Below the pieces are notes generated by a model that was given only the letters and a program-made list of their open reading frames with translations, was not told the origin of the DNA and searched no databases. Of a stretch of DNA of 64,000 bases, positions 27,724-36,047 are shown piece after piece. Both the position numbers and the translations under genes were made by a program. How positions within the stretch are numbered: position 1 is the first letter of the stretch; every line of letters starts with the position of its first letter. Source of the DNA: an uncultured Rubritalea sp. (GTDB lineage Bacteria; Verrucomicrobiota; Verrucomicrobiia; Verrucomicrobiales; Akkermansiaceae); the NCBI GenBank assembly GCA_937923145.1, contig CALAJT010000036.1, positions 28,378 through 92,377 on the forward strand. The letters run 5' to 3'.

Positions 27724-27800
27724 TGGCGGAGCGGACGGGAATCGAACCCGCAACCTCCGGCGTGACAGGCCGGTGCTCTAACCAATTGAGCTACCGCTCC
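27724..27800 (-). tRNA. tRNA-Asp (GTC), downstream copy
   Basis: Read on the minus strand, a 77-base cloverleaf: acceptor arm GGAGCGG paired with CCGCTCC, D-arm, anticodon loop CTGTCAC with anticodon GTC, T-arm GGTTCGAATCC, discriminator G and an encoded CCA. The flanks form an extra 8-bp inverted repeat (27716-27723 with 27802-27809). A T-rich run follows on the minus strand. Confidence 0.97.
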
Positions 27801-27857
27801 ACTCTTAGAATTGCTAGTGAGATCTTTACAGTTATTTGAAGAATGAGACGACTTAAG

Positions 27858-27934
27858 TGGCGGAGCGGACGGGAATCGAACCCGCAACCTCCGGCGTGAC
27901 AGGCCGGTGCTCTAACCAATTGAGCTACCGCTCC
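27858..27934 (-). tRNA. tRNA-Asp (GTC), upstream copy
   Basis: Identical in the mature part to the copy 57 bases downstream, with the same GTC anticodon and encoded CCA. It too is framed by a 7-bp inverted repeat (27851-27857 with 27936-27942), but of different sequence. The two probably form one transcription unit. Confidence 0.97.
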
Positions 27935-28025
27935 ACTTAAGTTATCTTTCTTCTACTGAGTTACCTCGTAGCGAGCAGGAAACTAATGATTTTGGGGAAA
28001 GGTGCAAGCCTAATTTTAGAGTTTT

Positions 28026-29609
28026 TTAAGATTTCGCTCTGTCACCCACTATTTTACGGGGTAATTTCTGAACCCAGTTTAGCCATAACTTTGTAAATCC
28101 GCCGACAGGCTGCTGAGGCGCAAGGACTTTTAACTTATGCTCGGTGGGTGCGAAGCTGACTTCCTTTGCTCTACCAAGATATTCGCCATCGACCTGAATA
28201 GGTACTTCTCTATCAGATGTGACAGTGAATGAATCAGCCTGGACGTATTCTACTGTAGAATTTACTAAATCTAGAACACCAGCGAGACCTTTGAGAGAAT
28301 CCACGACGAGCTTATAACCTTTTTCTTTGAAGACTAGGATATCTAGGAGACCATCAGTATTGTCGGCCTTGGGAAAGAGTCTGACTTGTCCTCCGTAGAG
28401 CTCTCCATTACCTGCTAGCACGGCAACGCCTTCGATTTCCTTGCCGTCTTTAAGGCGAATTGTCATCTTGGGTGGGTTATCGCCTAGGAGCTTTACTGCA
28501 CTCATTAGGTAAGCTAATGGTCCGATTAGCTTTTTTGATTCAAGGGAGGTTTCTTCGATGACTTGAGCATCGAATCCTACACCAGCCATTTGCACAAAGG
28601 GTTTATTATTGGCTGTGAAGAGGTCTACGTTTGTGATGTAGCCTTTCTTAACTACTTCCAGTGCCTTATCTAAATTAGCGCTTTGTAAATTGGGCACTGG
28701 GATGCCAAGTTCACGGGCAAAGACATTCATAGTTCCTGCTGGGAGAACACCTAGTGCGGTGTTCGTTCCTACCAGTCCTTGGATGACTGCATTTAATGTG
28801 CCATCTCCACCTGCGGCGAGGATTACAGGTTCGTCGTTTTCGGCAAATCTTGCGGCTAGCTGTCTAGCGTCGTCGATGTCTCTAGTAGCGTAGAGGACAA
28901 AGTCTTTGGCATTGGACATGAGGAATCTAAGCGCTCTCCTTCCCCTTTTGCTTCTAGCGTGAGGATTGAATAGTAGTGGGTAGCGGTGTCCTTCTGGGAT
29001 TTTCTTTTTCACTGAGCATGGTAGAATCTTAAATTTTTCTAGGTGCTCGAAGATTAGTTTCTGAGGGAGTCCTACTACATTTTCATAGTCTCCGTCTATT
29101 GATTCAATAATGAGTTCACCACATTCTTGGATAGCGTAGCTTCCCGCTTTATCCATGACTTCGACCTTTTCCATATAGTCTTGGATCTCTTCATCCGAAA
29201 TAGTTTTAAACGTGACATTCGTGATCTGATGGATAGTGATTTCTGAATGCTCAGAATCTTTTGGTGGGATAATCGCTAAACCTGTGCAGACCTGATGGGT
29301 TTTACCTGAAAGAAGCTGCAGTGTCTGAAACGCTTCTGCTTTGCTTTTAGGTTTTCCTAGTGGGGTCTGATCTATGTAAACTAATGTGTCAGCTCCAAGT
29401 ATAGTAGCGTCAGGAAATTGATTAGCTATATCTCGAGCCTTGGAGTTCGCATTAATTTCACAAAGCTCTGCCAATGGTATTTGTGAAGTGTGAATCTCTT
29501 CGGCTGAAGATGGGAAGATCTCAAATTTATAACCTGCCTCAGCTAACAAGTCTTTGCGCCTAGGAGAGCCTGAAGCAAGGATGAATCTGGACTCTGACTG
29601 ATTTTCCAT
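28026..29609 (-). CDS. fusion of Maf nucleotide pyrophosphatase and diacylglycerol/lipid kinase
   Basis: A 527-residue two-domain protein. Residues 1-195 are a complete Maf domain: LASGSPRRKDLL, ILGADTLVY, LGKPKSKAEA and DKAGSYAIQE. Maf proteins hydrolyse non-canonical or pyrimidine nucleoside triphosphates and restrain septation. Residues 205-515 are a DAGK/lipid kinase domain with AAGGDGTLNA (GGDGT at 267-271), LPAGTMNVFA and a C-terminal fold like YegS, phosphorylating diacylglycerol or a related lipid. Both domains look intact and the join (around residues 195-205) has no stop or frameshift, so the fusion seems real. The rlmB-like gene precedes it by 7 bases. Why the two activities are joined is not evident. 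Confidence 0.9.
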   Translation of the reverse strand: MENQSESRFILASGSPRRKDLLAEAGYKFEIFPSSAEEIHTSQIPLAELCEINANSKARDIANQFPDATILGADTLVYIDQTPLGKPKSKAEAFQTLQLLSGKTHQVCTGLAIIPPKDSEHSEITIHQITNVTFKTISDEEIQDYMEKVEVMDKAGSYAIQECGELIIESIDGDYENVVGLPQKLIFEHLEKFKILPCSVKKKIPEGHRYPLLFNPHARSKRGRRALRFLMSNAKDFVLYATRDIDDARQLAARFAENDEPVILAAGGDGTLNAVIQGLVGTNTALGVLPAGTMNVFARELGIPVPNLQSANLDKALEVVKKGYITNVDLFTANNKPFVQMAGVGFDAQVIEETSLESKKLIGPLAYLMSAVKLLGDNPPKMTIRLKDGKEIEGVAVLAGNGELYGGQVRLFPKADNTDGLLDILVFKEKGYKLVVDSLKGLAGVLDLVNSTVEYVQADSFTVTSDREVPIQVDGEYLGRAKEVSFAPTEHKLKVLAPQQPVGGFTKLWLNWVQKLPRKIVGDRAKS

Positions 29610-29616
29610 GACGATA

Positions 29617-30267
29617 TTAGATGACTCGCTGGCGCACTGCTTCGTAAAGGCAAACTCCTGTAGCTACACTGACATTGAGACAGTCTACACTTCCAGCCAT
29701 GGGCAGGTTAATTAAAACATCACAGTTCTCCTCTGTCAGTCTCCTCAGACCTGATCCTTCTGCTCCCATGACGATGGCAGTAGGACCTTTGAGGTCAGTC
29801 TGGTAAAGAGACTGAGTGGCTTTATCACTAGTGCCTATGAGCCACATCCCGTAGTCTTTCTGTAGCTTTTTCATCGTTCTCGCTAAGTTAGTGACACGGA
29901 CGAAGGGTGTGCTCTCAGCAGCACCTACGGCGACACGCTGGACAGTTTCTGTTAGACCTACTGATTTATCCTTAGGAGCGATGACAGCGTCTACACCTGC
30001 ACCATTCGCAGTTCTGAGGATAGCACCTAAATTATGGGGATCTGTAACGCAGTCAATGATGAGGACAAAGGGAGTTGAGCTCTTAGTGAGTAGGGATGCG
30101 AGGGCTTCTTCACCCTTGGCTAATCCTCCGCCACCTTTGACGCCACGCGATTCTTGGTCTCTGCCATTATCTTGCTTTCGACTATGTTTATTATCGCGTG
30201 CGATATGCTCTGTTCCTCGTTTGCGCATGCTAGCTTCTAGCTGATTATTCTTGTAGATTAAAGACAT
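29617..30267 (-). CDS. rlmB: TrmH/SpoU-family RNA 2'-O-methyltransferase (RlmB-like)
   Basis: A 216-residue SPOUT methyltransferase. The trefoil-knot motifs are clear: [19 protein letters not shown] (motif 1), [13 protein letters not shown] (motif 2) and [19 protein letters not shown] (motif 3). This pattern is that of RlmB, which methylates a guanosine in the 23S peptidyl-transferase loop. The N-terminal substrate-binding L30e-like domain of RlmB is missing; instead there are about 60 basic, Gly-rich residues. The target is therefore less certain than the chemistry. It heads a two-gene unit with the Maf-kinase fusion. Confidence 0.82.
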   Translation of the reverse strand: MSLIYKNNQLEASMRKRGTEHIARDNKHSRKQDNGRDQESRGVKGGGGLAKGEEALASLLTKSSTPFVLIIDCVTDPHNLGAILRTANGAGVDAVIAPKDKSVGLTETVQRVAVGAAESTPFVRVTNLARTMKKLQKDYGMWLIGTSDKATQSLYQTDLKGPTAIVMGAEGSGLRRLTEENCDVLINLPMAGSVDCLNVSVATGVCLYEAVRQRVI

Positions 30268-30402
30268 TTCTAATCATATTGAAATCCTATATAACTAGGT
30301 TTTTACTGGTAAGTAGAAGTCACTTTAGATAAGGATTAACAAAGATAACGGAATTAGCCGACCACTGTATTTAACTTCTCTCAAAGGCACAAATTTAACA
30401 CC

Positions 30403-31224
30403 ATGGATAAAGATAGATTTGGAGGAGTCGGACGACTCTATGGAGAAGATGCACTAGAATGGTTTAGCCAAGCTCATGTTGCTATTATCGGTATCGGTGG
30501 AGTGGGGTCTTGGGCAGTGGAATCCCTGGCTCGTTCAGGTATAGGGAATATTACTAAGATCGATCTTGATGATATCTGCGTGACGAACACTAATAGGCAG
30601 ATTCACGCTTTGAATGGGAACTTCGGAAGACAGAAAACGGAAGCGATGGCAGAGCGAGTAGCAGCTATTAACCCTGAATGTAACGTGACTAAGATAAACA
30701 CCTTTTATAGCTCAAGAAATGCAGATGAATTACTCTCCGTCCCTTATGATTGTGTGATTGATTGTATTGATCAGGTGAAAGAAAAAACACACCTTATCGC
30801 TAGTTGTGCGAAGCGTGGTATACCCATCATTACTTGTGGTGGTACAGGAGGGAAACATGATCCTACGAAAATTAAGATCGGTGACATCATAGAGGTAACT
30901 AATGACCGCCTACTCTCAAAAATCCGCTACGCACTTCGCTCACAATATGGCTTCCCTGGTGGAACCGATAATCGAAAAGGGATGAAAGAATTTGGGATTG
31001 ATGCTATCTACTCTATAGATGATCCAGTCTATCCGCAATGCGATGGAAGCGTGTCCCCTATTCAAAATAAAGACGGGGCGAAATCCGGATTGCGCCTGAA
31101 TTGTGCCTCTGGCTTTGGAAGCGTGACTCACATGACAGCCACTATGGGATTGTTTGCATCCTCTAGAGCGTTGGACATCATTTGTAGAAATAATCGTAAA
31201 AAGAATAACCTCTGCCATGAATAA
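30403..31224 (+). CDS. tcdA: tRNA threonylcarbamoyladenosine dehydratase
   Basis: A 273-residue E1-like enzyme (CsdL/YgdL family) that cyclises the t6A modification at tRNA position 37 using ATP. The nucleotide-binding motif IIGIGGVGSWAVESLARSG is followed by DLDDICVTNTNRQIHAL and DCIDQVKEKTHLI, all typical. The C-terminal GFGSVTHMTATMG is also characteristic. The hscB-like gene starts inside its last codons (8-base overlap), so translation is likely coupled. It diverges from rlmB across a 135-base gap that should hold promoters for both. Confidence 0.94.
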   Translation: MDKDRFGGVGRLYGEDALEWFSQAHVAIIGIGGVGSWAVESLARSGIGNITKIDLDDICVTNTNRQIHALNGNFGRQKTEAMAERVAAINPECNVTKINTFYSSRNADELLSVPYDCVIDCIDQVKEKTHLIASCAKRGIPIITCGGTGGKHDPTKIKIGDIIEVTNDRLLSKIRYALRSQYGFPGGTDNRKGMKEFGIDAIYSIDDPVYPQCDGSVSPIQNKDGAKSGLRLNCASGFGSVTHMTATMGLFASSRALDIICRNNRKKNNLCHE

Positions 31225-31750
31225 TTATTTCGAACTACTCAACATAGCCCCTTCTCCCAAGATAGATTTAGCATTGCTAGATGATCACTATAAAATATCT
31301 GCAGCAGATGCACACCCTGATCAAGGAGGCTCAAAGGAAGAGTTTGATATGCTCAATATTGCTAAGAAAACACTGCGGAATCCATCCTCACGCATTAAGC
31401 ACCTGTTAGATATTCATTCTATTACCTACGAGAAACGAGGTTCTGTGAGTAACCATCTTATGAACTATTTCATGAGCACGGGCGAGTTGATTCAAAAAGT
31501 GGATGCTTTTATAAAGAAGAAGCAGCAGGCTACTTCTGTGCTGACGAAGGCATTGCTTGAAAATGATTCGGTTGAGATGCAGGAGAATATCTCGATCCAG
31601 ATAGACCTGTTAGAGACTGCACAGGAGGAAACACTCAATACGCTTCCAGGGGCGATCGATAGTCAAGTCTATGAAATAGCAGCCCGAGATCTAGCCTTCC
31701 TCGAAAAATGGCAAGCCCAGTTGAAAGAACGCTATTCTAGTCTATTCTAA
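31217..31750 (+). CDS. HscB-like J-domain co-chaperone
   Basis: The ATG at 31217 overlaps the end of tcdA by 8 bases and gives a 177-residue protein starting MNNYFELLNI, the usual HscB opening; a longer frame from 31154 would run back into tcdA. The J domain contains the essential HPD motif (DAHPDQGGS). The C-terminal 100 residues are helical, as in the HscB three-helix bundle that binds the scaffold IscU and passes it to HscA for iron-sulphur cluster transfer. No isc or suf genes are in the window, so the Fe-S role rests on length and fold only. Confidence 0.72.
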   Translation: MNNYFELLNIAPSPKIDLALLDDHYKISAADAHPDQGGSKEEFDMLNIAKKTLRNPSSRIKHLLDIHSITYEKRGSVSNHLMNYFMSTGELIQKVDAFIKKKQQATSVLTKALLENDSVEMQENISIQIDLLETAQEETLNTLPGAIDSQVYEIAARDLAFLEKWQAQLKERYSSLF

Positions 31751-31780
31751 AATCTTACACCCACGTATCAAAAGTTGTAT

Positions 31781-34045
31781 ATGAAACCATCCACTTTAAG
31801 TATATTCACTCTACTTCTATTTATTTCTATAATACAGCTACCTGCGCAAGAGGCTCCGCTTCCTGGACATTCACATCAAGGAGCTGCTTTCAATGAAGGT
31901 CCGCGTCAGGCAAGTCCTCTTTTCGAAGGTAATGGTAATGTCCACTTTCCTATCACCTCCAGCTGGGATCAAGGACAGGCTTATTTTAATCAGGGTTTAG
32001 GTCAGCTGCATGGATTTTGGTATTACGAAGCAGAGCGTTCTTTCCGACAAATCACTGCTCATGATCCCGACTGCGCTATAGCGTATTGGGGAATGGCGAT
32101 GGCGAATATTGAGAATAAAAAACGAGCGACTGAATTTATAAAGAAAGCTGAAAGCCTAATCAAAAAAGCGAGTTCTCGTGAAACTCTCTATATTATAGCC
32201 TATGCTAGCTATTATAATGGCAAAGAAAAAGATGCTAAGAAAAATCAGCTGAAACTCATCAACGATCTAGAAGAAATCATTTTCGCTCATCCAGATGACA
32301 TAGAAGCAAAAGCCATTCTAGCTGTAACTCTCTGGCAGTTTTCTCGCAAAGGGAATCCCATCACTAGCTATACTGCTGTCGACGCTCTACTACAGCAGGT
32401 TTTAGCTAAATCTCCTCTTCATCCTGCACACCACTACCGTATCCATCTCTGGGATAAACGGAAAGCCTCAGAGGCACTAGACTCCGCTGCGATCTTAAAT
32501 ACTACCGCTCCATCTATAGCTCACATGTGGCACATGTCAGGACATGTTTACTCGAAGCTGCAGCGCTACCAAGACGCAGCATGGCATCAGCAAGCCTCGG
32601 CTCGCATAGACCATGCACACATGGCTAAGCACAAGCTTCTACCTGACCAGATCCATAACTACGCTCACAACAACGAATGGCTAGCACGTAACTGGATTAA
32701 TCTCGGTAATGCATCTTCCTCTCTCGCTATGGCAAAGTCACTTTTAGCAAACCCAAGGCACCCTGAGTTTAATACTCTGAAAAAGAAGGCTCATTCCTAC
32801 CGCTACGGAAGAGAGCGTCTGATAGAAATTCTAGAGAAATTTGAGCTCTGGGAAGAAGCTCTAAGCTATGCTGAAACTCAATGGCTCCCAGCTTCAGGCG
32901 ATCCAAAATATGATCGTGCTCGTCTCAGGCTCATCGGTATTGCTCAATCTCATTTAAATAATAAAGCCGAACTTACTCAGACAATTGAACAACTAGCGGA
33001 ACTTATTTTGAAGGCAGAGATGACGCACAAGAAAAAGAGAGATAACGCTCAGGCTAAAGCTAAAGCAGACGAAAAGTCTGCCAAAGAAACTAAAAAAATC
33101 CTCACTGCTATTGATAAAGATAAAGCCCACAGCGACTTGGTAAAAAAAATCAAACACACCCAAGCTGAACTCAAAGGTGAGCTAGCAGCACTTAATGGAG
33201 ATGAGAAAGCCGCTATTAAAGCACTAACTAAATCTGGACGTCCTCATTACGCAAAGGCTCTTCGCTCTCTAGCTCTAGGCAATTCTAAACAAGCACTCAA
33301 CCTATCTAAAAACACTCCGACAAACCAAGCCCTACCTCTCGCTGCTCGTATAGAAATACTTCATAAGCTTGGTCGGCTAGATGATGCCAAAGAAGCTTTT
33401 AAGCTACTACGCGAGAACTCTTCTCAGCTTGACCTGAGCGTAGATCCCTTCAAACGCTTGATCCCTATAGCCAAAGCATACAATCTACCTGAAGAATGGA
33501 AATTAACTTATCAAGCTCCAGCTGACTTCGGCACACGACCTGCATTAAACACGCTAGGACCCATCCACTGGAGTCCACCTCTCGCACCCAGTTTCACCCT
33601 TCCTGATCAAGAAAATAATAAGATCTCCCTGAACAGCTATAACGGCAAACCACTTCTTATAGTTTTCTATCTCGGTCATGGCTGCCTTCACTGCGTGGAT
33701 CAGCTTAATGCGCTAGCTAAAAGATCAGAAGACTTTAAGAAAGTAGATATCCCGATTTTAGCTATCAGCTCAGATAATGTTGCCGGTCTTAAGAAATCAC
33801 AGGATAACTATGATGGCTCTGAAAAAGGAACGAACTTCCCATTCCTGCTGGTCGCAGATCCTAAAAAGAGCACATTCAAGCTTTACGGGGCGTATGATGA
33901 CTTTGAAAAAGAAGACCTTCACGGCACTTTCCTCATTAGTCCAGAAGGACGTATTCTGTGGTCCGATATTTCAGCTGATCCGTTTATGGATACGGATTTC
34001 TTGTTGAAAGAGTCACAGAGATTATTGCTACTCCATGAGAAATAG
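31781..34045 (+). CDS. secreted TPR protein with C-terminal thioredoxin-fold (AhpC/TSA-like) domain
   Basis: I use the ATG at 31781 because it starts a signal peptide ending LPAQEA; a TTG two codons earlier is less likely. The protein is 754 residues. The first 370 mature residues are TPR-like helices (AYWGMAMANIENKK, QGLGQLHGFWYYEAERSF, HMWHMSGHVYSKLQRYQDAAWH). A Lys/Ala-rich helical linker follows. From about residue 600 there is a peroxiredoxin/thioredoxin fold: PSFTLPDQ, VFYLGHGCLHC (redox pair about C635 and C638), LLVADPKKSTFKLYG and GTFLISPEGRILW. It is probably a periplasmic thiol enzyme or carrier scaffolded by TPRs. Its substrate is unknown. Confidence 0.82.
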   Translation: MKPSTLSIFTLLLFISIIQLPAQEAPLPGHSHQGAAFNEGPRQASPLFEGNGNVHFPITSSWDQGQAYFNQGLGQLHGFWYYEAERSFRQITAHDPDCAIAYWGMAMANIENKKRATEFIKKAESLIKKASSRETLYIIAYASYYNGKEKDAKKNQLKLINDLEEIIFAHPDDIEAKAILAVTLWQFSRKGNPITSYTAVDALLQQVLAKSPLHPAHHYRIHLWDKRKASEALDSAAILNTTAPSIAHMWHMSGHVYSKLQRYQDAAWHQQASARIDHAHMAKHKLLPDQIHNYAHNNEWLARNWINLGNASSSLAMAKSLLANPRHPEFNTLKKKAHSYRYGRERLIEILEKFELWEEALSYAETQWLPASGDPKYDRARLRLIGIAQSHLNNKAELTQTIEQLAELILKAEMTHKKKRDNAQAKAKADEKSAKETKKILTAIDKDKAHSDLVKKIKHTQAELKGELAALNGDEKAAIKALTKSGRPHYAKALRSLALGNSKQALNLSKNTPTNQALPLAARIEILHKLGRLDDAKEAFKLLRENSSQLDLSVDPFKRLIPIAKAYNLPEEWKLTYQAPADFGTRPALNTLGPIHWSPPLAPSFTLPDQENNKISLNSYNGKPLLIVFYLGHGCLHCVDQLNALAKRSEDFKKVDIPILAISSDNVAGLKKSQDNYDGSEKGTNFPFLLVADPKKSTFKLYGAYDDFEKEDLHGTFLISPEGRILWSDISADPFMDTDFLLKESQRLLLLHEK

Positions 34046-34360
34046 TTTTTTTAATGAGATGCATGTTAGAGCCTAACCTCTATCAGAAGTGGCGTGAATC
34101 TAATATTTTGTTCATCGACTAAATACCAATATCATACAATTACGCAGAAAGTTCAAAAGCTGCATCCCTATATGTCTGGATTTGAGGATATATGACCACT
34201 GAATGTGAATTTTAGAGCTATTACTTTTGTGAACACTCAGGCTTAGTCTAAAACTAATCCTCTGCTGAACTGTAGACATAAGCTAGACTAGATAGGGCAA
34301 TAAAAATGAGCAACTTTTGCAAGCTACCCATGGTATTTTAAAATATGTGTGTAGTTAGAA
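34046..34360. other. 315-base gap between convergent transcription units
   Basis: Between the TPR-thioredoxin gene (plus) and coxB (minus). It is AT-rich with a run of seven T directly after the plus-strand stop. I see no coding frame with family resemblance, no RNA gene and no convincing stem-loop terminator for either unit. Confidence 0.5.
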
Positions 34361-35164
34361 TTACTTCTTTTTGTCAGCAGCTGTTTTACTCTGCTTGGCG
34401 ATGAAGTCGTTGAATTCCTTTTGTGGAATAACTTTGAGTGATCCTACCATACGGGCGTGTCCTTCTCCACAGAGTTGTCCACAGACTACAGATGTTTCCA
34501 TCTCTTTGATCGGCGTGAACCACATTGGGATGTCTTTTCCTGGGAACGCATCCTGCTGGATTCTCATCGGGATAATAGAGAAGTTGTGGATTACGTCTGT
34601 AGAAGTTACCTGAAGAATTACTGGGCGATCTACTGGGATCTTGAGTTCTGTTGTTACAAAGTCGTCAAAGCCATTTGGATCTGCTGGGTCTAGGCAATGA
34701 TCACCTTGAGACTTAGCAAGTGTGCGGTCAATGAAGCCGAATTTCCCGTCAGCTCCAGCATAGTGGAATTTCCAACCAAACTGGAAACCAACTGCTCTGA
34801 CACGAACTGCGTTCTCTTTCTTAGCTTGATCGAAATCATCTGTACGCTCTGACCACAGTGGAAGAGCGAAGCCGAGTAGTAGCACTGCTTCGATAATAAC
34901 CACACCAATCTCAAGGTGAGTTGAAGCGTGATTTTTTACTCCTTGGTAAGATGCTTGAGGGTTCTTTTTCTGGCGAAACTTAACCAAGCATAGTAGAAAG
35001 AACAGTGTCCAACCTACGAAGAGAACGATCATGAACCATGTGATGACGTCGATCAAGTGACCTACTTCATCACCGTGGAATGAGCCATTCTCAGGTAATC
35101 CCATCCACTCAGCTGGGGAGAATGGGGATACGGCTAGTTTAGTTAAGATGTTTTGTATAAACAT
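34361..35164 (-). CDS. coxB: cytochrome c oxidase subunit II (caa3/aa3 type)
   Basis: A 267-residue subunit with two N-terminal transmembrane helices and a periplasmic cupredoxin domain. The binuclear CuA site is complete: the first His in DVIHNFSIIP and the loop CGQLCGEGHARM (C-x3-C-x3-H-x2-M). It receives electrons from cytochrome c and passes them to haem a. There is no fused C-terminal cytochrome c, unlike classical caa3 subunit II; separate cytochrome genes lie upstream in the operon. It is the last gene of the act-cox operon, 6 bases after a tiny membrane protein gene, an unusual place since coxB commonly precedes coxA. Confidence 0.96.
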   Translation of the reverse strand: MFIQNILTKLAVSPFSPAEWMGLPENGSFHGDEVGHLIDVITWFMIVLFVGWTLFFLLCLVKFRQKKNPQASYQGVKNHASTHLEIGVVIIEAVLLLGFALPLWSERTDDFDQAKKENAVRVRAVGFQFGWKFHYAGADGKFGFIDRTLAKSQGDHCLDPADPNGFDDFVTTELKIPVDRPVILQVTSTDVIHNFSIIPMRIQQDAFPGKDIPMWFTPIKEMETSVVCGQLCGEGHARMVGSLKVIPQKEFNDFIAKQSKTAADKKK

Positions 35165-35170
35165 GGATAA

Positions 35171-35410
35171 TTATTTTTTTGAATTGTTGTCTGAAAGGAA
35201 TGGATCGTCATAACTGCTATCTGCATGAGCCTTTTGACGCTGAGCGATACGAAAGATGAAGAAACCTACAGCTGCTAGCATAGGTATAATGATCATAAGC
35301 ATGAAAAATATAGCCCATCCTGCTGCGTCTTTACCATCGTCTAGGAAATTTCCTCTACATGCTTGGCATGCAAGATTTAGGTCTATGAGATTAAGTTTGA
35401 GAAGTTGCAT
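35171..35410 (-). CDS. small single-pass membrane protein of the cox operon
   Basis: A 79-residue protein. The N-terminal 30 residues include CQACRGNF, a Cys pair lacking the His needed for haem c. Then comes one transmembrane helix (about residues 32-54) and a charged tail. It sits between another tiny membrane protein and coxB with gaps of 12 and 6 bases, so it is surely in the operon. It may be an assembly or accessory subunit; I do not recognise the family. Confidence 0.7.
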   Translation of the reverse strand: MQLLKLNLIDLNLACQACRGNFLDDGKDAAGWAIFFMLMIIIPMLAAVGFFIFRIAQRQKAHADSSYDDPFLSDNNSKK

Positions 35411-35422
35411 GGTCTAATTAGT

Positions 35423-35632
35423 TTAAGTGGTTAGATGCTGTTGCTTTGATTTCTTGAAAAATATGGCTCCGTATATTGGTAATATTAGCGCAGCTACTGC
35501 ACATGTCCAACCCATGGTTTTCAGCACTAGATCATTCGACTCAGCATTGAAGTGTAGAGACCATATCGCGACTGCGATACAGAACAGTGTAGCGATAGTG
35601 ATGAAGATGAGGTGGAAAGCGCGAAGAGACAT
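35423..35632 (-). CDS. small two-helix membrane protein of the cox operon
   Basis: The start at 35632 gives 69 residues beginning MSLRAFHLIFIT; the longer frame from 35689 would overlap the upstream subunit gene. Two hydrophobic helices are separated by a short HFNAESNDLVLKT loop, and the tail is basic. Family unknown. Probably a minor oxidase subunit or assembly factor. Confidence 0.65.
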   Translation of the reverse strand: MSLRAFHLIFITIATLFCIAVAIWSLHFNAESNDLVLKTMGWTCAVAALILPIYGAIFFKKSKQQHLTT

Positions 35633-35654
35633 AATTGTATTTGGTTTTTGGTTA

Positions 35655-36005
35655 TTAACCTTGCCCGAATTTAGGCATGAGACCGTCAAATGTAATCGGG
35701 TCGAAGAATGCTAGAGCGAAGAGTAAGATAAGGCAAATAGCGAAAAATATAGCTCCTAGGAAAATCCAGTAGATTGCTTTTTTCTCGTGATTAAGGTGCA
35801 TGAAAATTACCGCAACTAAGCTCGCTTTGAATGTAGCGATAGCAAGACCGATAATCGCATCCATGTAGTCGAATCCGTGGCCACCGAAATCCAGTGCCGG
35901 AAAGGTCGCTACAGCTACAGTAAGAAGAGTACATCCGAAGAGTACTAGCCCGATAAATGAATAGAGCTTAACAGATTTTTTAATTGCTTCTGGTGAGTCA
36001 GCCAT
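35655..36005 (-). CDS. cytochrome c oxidase subunit IV-like protein
   Basis: A 116-residue protein with three hydrophobic helices. The pattern MDAIIGLAIATFKASLVAVIFMHLNHEKKAIYW, split across helices, is that of prokaryotic subunit IV proteins (COX4_pro, CtaF/CoxD group), which carry an F-M-H-L motif. It is a structural subunit with no cofactor. Position directly after coxC agrees with the usual coxA-coxC-coxD order. Confidence 0.85.
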   Translation of the reverse strand: MADSPEAIKKSVKLYSFIGLVLFGCTLLTVAVATFPALDFGGHGFDYMDAIIGLAIATFKASLVAVIFMHLNHEKKAIYWIFLGAIFFAICLILLFALAFFDPITFDGLMPKFGQG

Positions 36006-36047
36006 GAGTCGTTATTAAATTAATGATTTAGATAGGTTAGAAAAAGA

